The position numbers were made by a program, and so were the translations under genes. This document shows, piece after piece, positions 33,282 through 45,100 of a stretch of 64,000 nucleotides of DNA. The notes below the pieces were generated by a model that was given only the letters and a program-made list of their open reading frames with translations, did not search any database and was not told the DNA's origin. Numbering within the stretch: the first letter of the stretch is position 1; the number at the start of each line of letters is the position of its first letter. The stretch is from Hormiphora californensis (taxonomy: Eukaryota; Ctenophora; Tentaculata; Cydippida; Pleurobrachiidae): positions 3,845,063 through 3,909,062 of the forward strand of contig CM035356.1 in NCBI GenBank assembly GCA_020137815.1, read 5' to 3'.

Positions 33282-34671
33282 GGGTACGCTAACCAAAATT
33301 TTTTTTCGAGTGCAGGGAAATCTCTCACCGTAGGGTTGTAGGCCATGCCAAGGAGACCTCAAATATGCAATTTGAGCTCTCAAGTCGAATTCATATTTTT
33401 GCTACAGCTGCTTGAAAAATGAACTGAAAATAAGTTTTTGGCATCTTAAAAATACATTTGTAAAGATAGGATCATAAAAATTTGTGGATTTGAAGAGGAC
33501 AAAGAGGTGAGTAGCCACAAAAAATGTTTTTGAAATCCGAGCTGATTTCCGGTCCTGAGATGGATTTCTTTTTTTTTACTTTAACGCCATATTTGGCCAA
33601 GTTCCGAAAATATGTGAAAGCTGTAAATTGGTCAAAAGTTGCGTCTAACGATTCTCCATATGGCCATAAATTTTGGGCGCGTCCTTATTTGAGATAAGCT
33701 GTACAGAGGTTTTTTTGTGAAAGCCGTCATTTCAGAAATAAATAAATTCCCTGTATCTCAAAAACGACTGATCGTAGAGACCTGAGACTATGCTTAAACG
33801 ATTCAGAAGGTCCGATTTTGGGGGGGTCTTCTGAGAGACATTTTGCTCCTACTTCAACCGTTTTTGCTGTAATTGCGAAAAACAAAAATCCATCTTCGCC
33901 ATCGTGGATTTTTTGTGATTTTGTTTTTGGTGATTATAGGGACCCATATGGACCAAATAGTGAAGAAAGTAGCTTGTTACACATTTTTCCATAGTTTCGG
34001 TCCTTTCTTAGCTAAAATTCCCTAATTACAGGATATTGGATTTTAGCTTTTGCCCTTTTCATAGAATTTGTTTTTCGCAATTACAGCAAAAACGGTTGAA
34101 GTAAGAGCAAAATGTCTCTCAGAAGACCCCCCCAAAATCGGACCTTCTGAATCGTTTAAGCATAGTCTCAGGTCTCTACGATCAGTCGTTTTTGAGATAC
34201 AGGGAATTTATTTATTTCTAAAATGACGGCTTTCACAAAAAAACCTCTGTACAGCGTATCTCAAATAAGGACACGCCCAAAATTTATGGCCACTTAGATA
34301 ATCGTTAGACGCAACTTTTCACCAATTTACAGCTTTCACATGTTTTCGGAACTTTGCCAAATAGGGCGTTAAAGTGGAAAAAAAGAAATCCATCTCAGGA
34401 CCGGAAATCAGCTCGGATTGCAAAAAAAATTTTTGTGGTTATTCACCTTCATGTCCTCTTCAAATCCCCAAATTTTCATGCTCCTATCTTTAAAATAATT
34501 TTTTTGAGATGCCAAAAACGTATTTACAGGACATTTTTTAAACAGCTGTAGCAAAAATATGAATTCGACTTAAGGGCTAAAATTGCATATTTGAGGTCTC
34601 CTTGGCATGGCCTACAACCCTACGGTGAGAGATTTCCCTGCACTCGAAAAAAAATTTTGGTTAGCGTACCC
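33282..34671. mobile_element. 1390-bp palindromic TTAA element in satellite
   Basis: It begins GGGTACGCTAACC and ends with the complement, flanked by TTAA (33278-33281 and 34672-34675). Uninterrupted satellite copies at 25733-25736 and 30503-30506 show the single pre-insertion TTAA. The arms of about 680 bp are highly complementary around about 33976. No transposase frame was seen. The target site and GGG ends suggest piggyBac-type mobilisation. Confidence 0.88.
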
Positions 34672-34675
34672 TTAA

Positions 34676-35800
34676 CCCACCTGATCTCTAAGAGACTTTT
34701 TCACTTTGACCCACCTGATCTCTAAGAAACTTTCACACTTTGACCCACCTGATCTCTAAGAAACGTTCCCACTTTGACCCACCTGATCTCTAAGAAACTT
34801 TTTACTTTGACCCACCTGATCTCTCAGAAACTTTCACACTTTGACCCACCTGATCTCTAAGAAACTTTTTCACTTTGACCAACCTGATCTCTAAGAAACT
34901 TTCCCACTTTGACCCACCTGATCTCTAAGAAACTTTCACACTTTGACCCACCTGATCTCTAAGAAACTTTCATACTTTGACCCACCTGATCTCTAAGAAA
35001 CTTTCACACTTTGACCCACCTGATCTCTAAGAAACTTTCCCACTTTGACCCACCTGATCTCTAAGAAACTTTTTCACTTTGACCCACCTGATCTCTAAGA
35101 AACTTGTCCCCTTTGACCTCCTAATCTCTAAGAAAATTTCCCACTTTGACCTCCTGATCTCTAAGAAACTTTTTCACCGTGACCCGCCTGATCTCTAAGA
35201 AACTTTCCCACTTTGACCCACCTGATATCTAAGAAACTTTTTCACTTTGACCCACCTGATCTCTAAGAAACTTTCACATATTGACCAACCTGATCTCTAA
35301 GAAACTTTCCCACTTTGACCCACCTGATCTCTAAGAAACTTTCACACTTTGACCCACCTGATCTCTAAGAAACTTGTCCCCTTTGACCTCCTAATCTCTA
35401 AGAAAATTTCCCATTTTGACCTCCTGATCTCTAAGAAACTTTTTCACTTTCACCCACCTGATCTCTAAGAAACTTTCACACTTTGACCCACCTGATCTCT
35501 AAAAAACTTTCCCACTTTGTCCCACCTGATCTCTAAGAAACTTTCCCACTTTGACCCACCTGATCTCTAAGAAACTTTTTCACTTTGACCCACCTGATCT
35601 CTAAGAAACTTTCACACTTTGACCCACCTGATCTCTAAGAAACTTTCACAATTTGACCCACCTGATCTCTAAGAAACTTTCCCACTTTGTCCCACCTGAT
35701 CTCTAAGAAACTTTCACACTTTGACCCACCTGATCTCTCAGAAACTTTCACACTTTGACCCACCTGATCTCTAAGAAACTTTCACACATTGACCCACCTG
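34676..35800 (+). repeat. 35-bp satellite block 4
   Basis: About 32 units, continuing block 3 after the TTAA insertion and ending at CACCTGTTTACATG near the right inverted repeat. Confidence 0.95.
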
Positions 35801-35870
35801 TTTACATGTGCCCTAACCCTGAATAACCGTTTAGCGGCACTCAAGAAACACCCAGATTTTAACGCTGGCC

Positions 35871-37125
35871 CTCCATAAGGTATATCCGGCAACGTTTGTC
35901 ATTTTGTCTCCTGAAAACCCTTGTTGTCAGCCTCCGTGGTCACCGAGGTTCTATCCCCAAGCGGTTTACAGACAGGAATGATTTTAATATTTTATACTTG
36001 ATTAAAAACAGTGTAACGAATTAATTTATTTTAACCTTTATGTACTGATTATACTTATTGTTATATTCCAAATTATTGGGCCCGGTCAACCCGCCAGGGA
36101 GCGTCCAAAATGCATTAATCAGTGATGAGGGCTATTGTCTATTTTATTGCCGAAACGTCTGTTTTGTTATTGAAATTGTTCACCTTGTAACATCCTGAGT
36201 TTTCTATGCCTGACCAAACTTCGAATCATGATTTTGATTTTCAAACTAAAAGGTCTACAATACAGGGACACAAACACGCGTAGATATAGACACACATAAT
36301 ATAGATATAAAGATAAATTTCCCTGTACAATAGAGCCAGATAGCGGAGGGCTGTAGACAGGGATCACCCCCTCAACATGCTTGAAAGGCGCTGTCTTATC
36401 CCGTGCTGCGGGGGCCAGCAGCGTTTGCCAACTTTTTGGCTAGTTTTTCCCATTTTCTTCTTTTCTTTCACCCGAAAAGTACCACCCGGCGAAGCCCTTA
36501 ATTGAGGCGCACCCAATGGGTGCGCTATTAGTCAAATAAAAACTTTAACACAATTCAATTCAACAAAATATACGCCCAACACTATCGTCTCTTCTTAAAA
36601 GCGTTGGTGACGCAGTCACCCTTACAACTCGCGCGTGTAGCGCACCAACACGAAGCCCGCATAGCGGGCTGCGAGGTGACGGCGCCACCAATTAAAAGTG
36701 CAGCACACACACACGCACACGGTGGAAACCATGCAAATCTAGTTGGTTGGTTGGTTGGTGAGAGCGGCTGGTACAGTTTGGAGCCTTTGTTATGGGATCA
36801 CGGTTGACCATGGCCATGAGAGGCTTTCCGGTTTAGCGATTTGCAAATCTAGTTGTGGTGACAGATAGAGGTCAGTTAGCTATTATATTATTATTATATG
36901 GGTGGGATAAGTTAGTAAACTTATGCCATCTCATGATACCCAATAAACATTCTGGATATAATTGTACGATATTTTCTTTTTTGTCTCATCTTACCAAAGT
37001 CCAGCCATTTCATCAAGTCTGATGCCTATTAGTTTTAACGTCAGAGATGATCCTAGTTTTCGTCTGTACAATAGTTAGTGGTCACTGGTCAGTGGTGGCT
37101 GATCGGCTCTAAAGCTCTTCCTTCG

Positions 37126-37129
<4 letters not shown>
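35871..37129. other. Intergenic region, no gene recognised
   Basis: It contains two small GC hairpins (GCGCACCC-AAT-GGGTGCGC near 36510 and AGCCCGC-ATA-GCGGGCT near 36655) and a duplicated TGCAAATCTAGTTG (36733 and 36841). These hint at an old transposable element, but I could not define ends. Confidence 0.35.
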
Positions 37130-37201
<72 letters not shown>

Positions 37202-37441
37202 AGAGAGGAGAGAGAGAGAGAGGAGCAGAGAGAGAGAGAGAGAGGAGATGAGAGAGAGAGCAAGAGGAGAGAGAGACGAGGAGAAGAGAGAGAGAGAGCG
37301 ATAGAGAGAGAGAGAGAGATAGAGCGAAGGAGAGAGAGAGAGAGAGCGAGATGTAGATAGATAGAGAGATCGAGAGAAGAATATAAGAACGCGATCTCAG
37401 AGAGAGTAGAGAGGCTATCTCTCTCTCTCTCTCTAATTCTC

Positions 37442-37523
<82 letters not shown>

Positions 37524-37527
37524 TCTT
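37127..37527. repeat. (GA)n followed by (CT)n, hairpin-forming
   Basis: A purine tract of GA with interruptions (37127-37335) is followed by a pyrimidine tract of CT (37418-37525). The two are complementary and could fold into a long hairpin. They lie about 240 bp upstream of the reticulocalbin start codon. Confidence 0.9.
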
Positions 37528-37761
37528 TCTTCCGACCAAGACATGCTCAATTATCTTCCTCAAAGAGTTATAATAACTTGCCGTTGTCTCTCTCTCATCT
37601 TTTATTTACTTTGTCCGTTCCTTAGTTCTCTTTGCTTCTTTGATCTCTATCCACAGACTATTTAAACTCAGTATACATCTCCATTCTCCTTATCTTGTTC
37701 GACTCTCTCTCTCTCTCCGCGAGGGTTAGAACTCAGTCTTCATCTCCATTCCCCCATAGCA

Positions 37762-40693
37762 ATGTTGCTCCTCCCCCTTGTGGCGACCATCCTGGTGGTG
37801 GCTGTGAGTGGCCGGGATTTCGATAGAAGTGTGGAAACGATTCTGGAGCGGGAAAAACATCAATTTGTAGATGATCCAGGTTTGTGTCTAGCATTTGTGT
37901 TCAGTGTTGTTTCTCCCGTCGCGGGGCACCTTGAGAGGAGATCGAGCAAGATGCATGCTATCGTAAACTTCGATAAAGAAATAAACGATATTTTATCAAT
38001 TTATCCCTCGACTCCTTGTATTGTTTGTTCCCAATTTTATCTCATTTTGCAGAGTTTGATCATGAAGCGTTTCTCGGGAAGGATATCGCTGATGATTTCG
38101 ATGATCTAACAATCGAACAAAGCAAGGCAAAACTTGCTGAAATGTTGCCCAAGTAAGTGTGACAGAAACCAATCATTATTTAATCTTGATCTCATTCGTG
38201 ATCAGAAACCAAATAGGTGATGGGTTGTCTCACAAAAGACTGTCCTCACTCCTTCGGCCTGGTGCGGCTACGAGATACCGTGAAGAATTGTCTGCGAACA
38301 TGAACAGTGTTACGACCACGTCGTAGGCATCGCTTTACGCGGGCCGGGTGGCCAATGTGACGGAGCACCACTGTTACGGATCTATCATCACTCCAGAACC
38401 TCACTGTCATGTGTATTCTTATATCATTGAGTATAACTCAGTACCACACCCTCCCCCCTCAGTACCTCCCCTTCCAATACCCCCCAGTACCTCCCCCCCA
38501 GTACCTCCCCCAGTATTTACCCCCTCATTACCCCCCCCCCCTCACAGTACCACCCCACCCCCTCCAGGGTAGATACAGACAGCGATGGAGAGATAACCCC
38601 TCCAGTACCTCCAGTACATGCCCCTCCAACCCCCAACCCCTCCAGGGTAGATACAGACAGCGATGGAGAAATAACCCAGTCAGTACCCCCAGTACCAGCT
38701 CCTCAGTACCAACCCCCACCCCCTCCAGGGTAGATACAGACAGCGATGGAGAGATAACCCCTCCAACCCCCCCCCCCCTTCTAGGGTAGATACAGACAGC
38801 GATGGAGAGATAACCCAGGCAGAGCTGGAAAAGTGGATAGCAGATCAGATCCAAGAATATATAAAGCGTGATTCTAAAACGTCATTTCCTAACGATGACA
38901 CGGATATGGATGGAATGGTAACTTGGGATGAGTATGTGACAAATACATTTGGTGAGGGATATGTGGACTTGACGGAGGGTATGGATTATTACAGGTAACT
39001 GGGCGGGGGAAAGGGGGTAGCATCTGGGTATCGGACACCCAGTATTGTGACGGGGAGAGTGTGCAATTGTCTATCAACATGTGAGCATATATCAGTAACA
39101 GCGCTCTTAGGAGTTCAGCATACGGACACAGAGTCAGGCAACTCAAGCTCTGTTATGCATAATATAATGTGAACCTTTGGGTACCTACCTACAACAGTAC
39201 GAGACAATAATTCTCACTCCTCTATCTCCCTCCCAGTTACGTTATGCGTGACAAGGCCCGGTTTGATCTGGCTGATACTTCTGAGGATGGGACTTTGGAT
39301 TTTGAGGAGTATTGTGCGTTCCTTCACCCTGAGGAATACCCACATATGGCAGGTAGTAGTAGGGACATTAAACAGCGACTCTGTAGTCCCTGTTTGTTCA
39401 ACACAATACAGTGTAGGTTGGAAGTAGTAGTTATAGACCATGATAAGTAGGGTCTGACCGTCATCAACGCTGAAATAGGAAACAACGTGTTTCTGAATGT
39501 GATTTTTAATAATCCAGCGCAACCAGAATTAGCTTTCTATCTTGGCCAGTGTGGGTACCTAAGTATGTATATCGTAAACATATATCACTCCACGAAATGC
39601 TGTTAAAATCCCAGTTTCACCCCACAGAGGCCGTGGTGGATGATACTTTGGATGATATGGATGAGGATGGAGATGGAAAGGTATCCCTTCTCGAATACCT
39701 CGGAGACTTTGTTGATGATGAAGATGAAAACGAGAAAGGTGGGTCAATGATTTTGGTGGAACTTTCCCTTCAAAAAGGGTGGGCGTTTGAAATGGGGCTA
39801 TCACTCGTTTTATGGGGTGCCAGGGTGACATCTCAGCGCGAAATGAGCGCGCGTGTTGCGCGCGTCTTGTAATCACATGAAACCCGTGACACTGTTCAAT
39901 TGATTTTGAGGGAAATCCAATCACAACGTGTCCAACATACGCTTGTGACGTGTCACCTTTGTATGACAAGGCTCATATCCTATGTAATGAGATGCTGCTC
40001 TCTGGGAGACGGCCAACAGAATTGAACATTTTAGTCTGTAACATGGCACATGTCTATATCAATGATCATTTATGATTGATATTTCTTGCCTTACTCGACC
40101 CTGTTACAAATGTAAAGGAGGGTTAGAACATAGAAACATATTTCTACTTGATCCCAAGTCCCCATTTAAAAGATAAACAGGAGTATCTAACCAACTGCTA
40201 TCTTCAGAGTGGATAGAGCAAGAGAAGGAGAGCTTCATTAACGAGAAAGATAAGGATAAGGATGGGTATCTAGATCGAGATGAACTTGCTGCGTGGGTGA
40301 TTCCACTTGAGAAGAATTTCAGTGGTGAGGAGGCCGCTTCTTTGATTGAGGTAAACGCTCTTGAAATCATGTATTATATCATGTGATACATCATGTAGTA
40401 CATCATGTAACTACTACTAGTACAGAGCTAGAACTCTGTCTGGTGCTGTCATTATACCCCGTTTTGGTGTTGATTCTCAGATCTGGCAAGACAGCTAGAA
40501 CTAGAAGCTGCAAACAGTATTCATGTGTTCTACTTTGATGTGAAATTTACACTGTGAAATGACATCTTCTTTACAGAAAGCGGATACGAATAAAGATGGA
40601 TCTCTCTCCTTCCAAGAGATAGTTGAAAATTACAGTGTTTTTGTGGGCTCACAGGCTACCGATTACGGGAGACTTCTCCACGAAGAACTTTAA
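37762..40693 (+). CDS. Reticulocalbin/calumenin-type ER calcium-binding protein, 304 aa
   Basis: Seven exons: 37762-37879, 38053-38152, 38785-38994, 39237-39352, 39628-39738, 40208-40350, 40577-40693. All are GT-AG with matching phases (305 codons including stop). A hydrophobic signal peptide ([17 protein letters not shown]) opens the protein. Six EF-hand loops follow in order: [45 protein letters not shown] and DTNKDGSLS. It ends HEEL, an ER-retrieval signal of the HDEL type. Six EF-hands, secretory signal and HDEL-like tail define the CREC family, and the length is close to the family norm. It should buffer calcium and assist proteins in the ER lumen. Confidence 0.93.
38560..38830 (+). repeat. 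Exon start plus acceptor tandemly copied four times
   Basis: CCTCCAGGGTAGATACAGAC continuing to AGCGATGGAGAGATAACCC appears at about 38564, 38641, 38725 and 38780. The last copy continues into the open frame of exon 38785-38994. The earlier copies are pseudo-acceptors carrying the first 30 or so coding bases (DTDSDGEIT). Confidence 0.92.
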
Positions 40694-40813
40694 ATGACGA
40701 GTATCATTTATTAGCAAACATGCGACACAGTGAACCTGTCTGTGTGACACTGTCATAGTGACATTCTGATTCACTTTGAGTTTGGCACTGAGACTGAGAG
40801 TGAGACACCTGAC

Positions 40814-41184
40814 GGTAAGCGGTAAAGGTTGACCCGTCTCCTGAGAATTTAAAACTGTTTTGGCCATAACTCAGCCATCTCTTGACCAATTTGCAAAATC
40901 TTGGGCTCATTGGAAAGAAGACATTAAGATCTTTAAAATGAGTTCAATAAAATGAAAATTGGCGCAAATTGCGCGGCGTAGTGGCGAAAACGCGCATTTT
41001 GCGCCATTGCGCCGCGCAAAGCCGCGCAATTTGCGCCGATTTTGATTTTCTTGGGCTCATCTGAAAGAGCTCAATGTCTTCTTTCCAACGAGCCCAATAT
41101 TTTGCAAATTGGTCAAGAAATGGCTGAGTTATGGCCAAATAAAAATATAATTCTCAGGAGACGGGTCAACCTTTACCGCTTACC
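40814..41184. mobile_element. 371-bp MULE-like MITE with 9-bp target duplication
   Basis: Ends GGTAAGCGGTAAAGG and complement, flanked by direct 9-bp repeats ACACCTGAC (40805-40813 and 41185-41193). The arms of about 170 bp are imperfectly palindromic. It lies 120 bp downstream of the reticulocalbin stop and includes an AATAAA at 40946. A 9-bp duplication is typical of Mutator-type transposases. Confidence 0.85.
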
Positions 41185-41193
41185 ACACCTGAC

Positions 41194-42142
41194 AGTCAAG
41201 TTGACTGTGATATGAAATTGACATTCCGGAAACGCTATACTTTTTATGAGAATTAGAAACTTAATAATACTGTATTTTTTCACTGCTATGTATATATAAT
41301 TATATGAATATTCAGAAATTAATTCGTTTAGAATTTTTTGAAACCTTGATTTGGGATTATTTTCTGTTCCAGTTCGGATGGCGCGTTAAAGTATTTAAAG
41401 CAATGCAGTTCGCTATGCGCGTGCGCGCTCTAGGTAATAAAAATAATTCAGTTCCAGTTTTCTTCTTAAGTGGACGCGTCAAATGTTCGGCCAGCGTTAA
41501 AATCTGGGTGTTTTGGGAGTGCTGACAAACGGTTTTTTAGGGTTAGGGCTAAAGTAGGGTTAGGGTTTGGGTTGGGGTTAGGCCTTGACATTCCCTACCA
41601 GATAAACTTTGAATCAGCCAAAACGGTTGAGTGGTTTGGCGGTTAGAGCCATTTTAGTGAATCAACTTTTTTGGCAGCGCGCACCTGTAAACAGGCCTCC
41701 AAACACCCAGATCGTAACGGCGCCCCAAATGTTCTGTTCGTTTTTTAAAATAATTTTTGCTTTTTAGATTTTAAAATAAACTAGATTTGCGCCAAATACA
41801 GGAGTATAAATATAGTTTTGAGAGGTCAAGATGCGATTATGTGTGTATTTTTGTCCTTATTTTAGCTTTAGCACGATTTTGGCGATCCCTGATTCGAGAA
41901 AACGCTCTCTGACAAGTTCAACAATGCATATGGGTGTACTATCGCAGGAAAACTAGTCTGAAAGAATTTGTATCAGGTGCTGACCAGACATTTTTGTTGT
42001 CCAAATCCGTCTCTGATCGAGTAATACCACAACACAAATCACAAATTATATTTTAGAGGAAAGTCATCGTCTGTAACATCAAAATTATTATGAGTGTTAT
42101 TTCTAACAAATCAGTAATCTACCATTTCATCAAATATATTGT
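41194..42142. other. Intergenic region between reticulocalbin and tetraspanin
   Basis: It lies between two convergent genes and contains the 41489-41725 MITE. No further gene or RNA was recognised. Confidence 0.4.
41489..41725. mobile_element. 237-bp MITE, compact relative of the satellite composite
   Basis: Ends GGCCAGCGTTAAAATCTGGG and an imperfect complement, flanked by direct 9-bp repeats CAAATGTTC (41480-41488 and 41726-41734). Its left 110 bp match 24036-24146, including GGGTTAGGG-like sequence and the CCTTGACATT-CTACCA stretch. It has no satellite expansion. Confidence 0.8.
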
Positions 42143-45100
42143 TCAGAAAGGTTCGACTTTATTAGCGAATTTCTTCGTAAGAGCACAGCCACACACAGCG
42201 AGGAGAATTTGCAGGAGTATCACGCCTACTATTCCTGCATAGATAATTGCCATTCGTTTGTTTATGAGCTGCAGGAAAGCCCCTGCACAGCCAATTCCTC
42301 GAGCTTGGACCATAGGGCATTCCTCGTCAAACTTGTCCCGGTCCTCACAGCACGACCAGGGCACCTGAAAATAGAGGAAAGTTTCCCATCCAAGCAGTGC
42401 TTTGAGCATATATGGGTACCCGTGAATGACAATGTTATCACATCCATGTATGGGTGTCTGGAAGGGGAATTGTTACCATATATGGATGTCTGTTGTACCA
42501 CCAGGTTGCCTTCCAATCTTCAGTGCTGTTCGCTCCACAGCACTTCAGGGATAACTGTAGTTTATCCATGGCATCTGTTATAACACCCATTGAACTGGTG
42601 GGAGAGTTATACGTGGTTACACACTACACAGCAAAAATGGCACTTCCATTCTCTACTCGATATATGCAATGGTAAACTTGATGACCGGTCAAACCCAAAA
42701 TTATCTTTTTTCTAATGAATGACAAGTTGAACAAGACAGGGTACACCTACCTCTTTCCATACTGTTCAACCCCGCTTTTCTTCAGCTCCTTAGTGAGAGT
42801 CTCTGTCACAGTCTCACTCATTGCAAACGTGATAGCAATTATCGCCAGCTATGAAATGGAGGCAAAATTCCGTTACAATATATTCAGTGATTCACAATAA
42901 TTTATTATTCACCTAACTAACATAATATATATAACAATATATAACAATATATATAACAATATATATAACATATATATAACAATATTATTACTGATCTACA
43001 ATTGTTAAAAGGAATGTTACCTCCGCTAGAAGGATGATGGTGACAATGGTTAGATGGAGGTTAAGAAGACATTTCACTTGAAACATAGTGCTGCAGCATC
43101 CTGTAAACCCAATAACGAACAATGCACAACCAAACTAAAGGAGGGGGAACATTTGGGGTGGAAGATTAGGAAAGGAAGGTTAGGGACTCGCTAACCTTCC
43201 CTAATAGGGAGAGACCGTTAGGGAATAGTATGTCACGGTTTGATCACATACCAACATATGGTCATGTTTTTTTTTCATTGCACGTTTGACCAAAAATTTT
43301 CAGAAGAGAATTGCAAAGCAACCACATGGCTTGGATGGTTACTCATATCTGCAATAAGTGCATAAGTAACTCAGACATGTCCTCATTTTCTGCCCGGATC
43401 TTGATGAGGCAAAACATAAACTCGGATACCTAACAATAAAAGAAGAAATATACGAAGACGAGACACTCAACCTAAACAAACTCACAAAACTAATAAAGAG
43501 AAGCAACCGATTCCGCTAAGATGGGGAGGATAGGGGCTCAAACAAACCCAGCAAGACCGGAGGGGACGTAATACCCAAGGGGCCAAAACCCCTGCCCGTT
43601 AACCCAAACGGGATGTACTGGTTCGTTAAACCAGAGGGTAAGTACGCAATAAAATGAAAGTAACCTCTGTCCAAAGGCCGCTTTCATCCTGTCCAAAGCT
43701 ACATCTCTTATAAAGGGAACCCCCGTTATGAGTGAAACCCAAGACCTGTACAATAAAGTACGGGTGCAAAACCACAGCAACATGCTTTATGATCCAGAGG
43801 TCATGGAGAAGGAAGCTCCGCCTCCTGGGGAAACGACACCTTGTGTGTGTTGTGACCTCAGGAAACGAAAGCTGACCGATCTGGGATACATATCTATGAA
43901 TCTTGATCTCACCTTCGGGTTGATGATCTGGTCACGCTGGACCATGAAGCAGCCGTGGGATTGGAAGTGGGAGGCACAAACAACAACAAAATAAGTGCAT
44001 AATACTTTGAACTTTACTTTAGTGAAAAAACGGTTACTCTTATTCAACGGCTCTCAGAGATACAGGCTAAAACATCAGTGCGGTTTAAAATTGCGGCACA
44101 GGGCTCTCATGTTGCTCTAGTTATGATTGAACTTTTGAAATTTCAGTAATCATTACAAATAATTTTTTGTAAAAGGATAGGCTAGGTTTCGGGGAAAAAT
44201 TTACTCATATTGTGCGGCACATGGCTATTTTCTACCGCAAATCTTACTCCTAAGGTGTAAAATGAGTAAATTAATGTTTGCGTTTTTGCACATATCTTCT
44301 TTGAACATTTATGAGTATATTAAGGCGATAACTGGTACTCTCAGTTACTCATAATGTGCGGCACAAGACCTGAAAACAAGGCTGATTTTAGCCAACAGTC
44401 AATAGAGCCGCAATTTTTGAGCAAACCGATTAAAAACATGGTAGACACAGTAGTTATTGGTCATATGAACTGTATCCAACCACTTTGAAGACTGTTTACT
44501 CATTTAGTGCGGTGCTACAGCAGGTTAAAGATGAATGCTATTTTTAGCCGCCCCGCACAATTTGAGTAAAATTTTGTAGTTTTCTTTCGCTAAGGTGGTT
44601 CTTTATTATATTTGCAACTGTTTTGTATCATTTTACTCATAAATCGGTACCAAAGAAGGGTGTTAAATGCAATTTTAAAAATTCAATCAATTCAACCACC
44701 TTTTACACCGCACAATATGAGTAATTCGCTTACTCCTAGCTATGGATAAGAAATATGTGCCATTTTTCTGTAATTTACGCAAAAAATTTTAACAATATTG
44801 TTTAAACTGTTTGACTGGTGCCATCTTTAGCAAAGTTGGTTCTCAGTGCCGCAATTTATGAGTAAATTCAATTTAAAGTACATAAAAGTGATTAAAAGAC
44901 ACTTTTACTATTAGGATTGGAATATCAACTGTTTTTTATTAAATTAAGTGCCGCATTTTTGAGTAAATGTAACATTTGCTCATTTTTGAAAATTTTTAAC
45001 GTGCAATGAAAAAAAAACATGACCATATGTTAATTGGGCAACCTTTAGGATTTGTCTCTCTTACAGTTATGAACGAGATGGGAAGAACGGAGACAAGGTT

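Larger units (their letters stand above)
24036..35870. mobile_element. 11.8-kb composite bounded by 24-bp perfect inverted repeats
   Basis: The left end GGCCAGCGTTAAAATCTGGG (plus TGTT) at 24036 is matched exactly by its complement ending at 35870. The first 110 bp, including GGGTTAGGG-type sequence and CCTTGACATTTTCTACCA, match the start of the compact 237-bp element at 41489-41725. The interior is 35-bp satellite plus later insertions. The outer flanks do not show the 9-bp duplication seen for the small copy. One reading is a MULE-like MITE whose core amplified into satellite. Confidence 0.6.

Noticed and set aside
24147-35800. Possible CRISPR array from regular 35-bp periodicity
   Set aside because: Units are contiguous variants of one sequence with no unique spacers, and the genome is eukaryotic. 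It is a satellite.
43376-43519. Possible LINE polyprotein C-terminus (HVLIFCPDLDEAKHK)
   Set aside because: Only about 47 codons between stops. It is mentioned as a possible relic within the TIR element but is too short to list as a gene.
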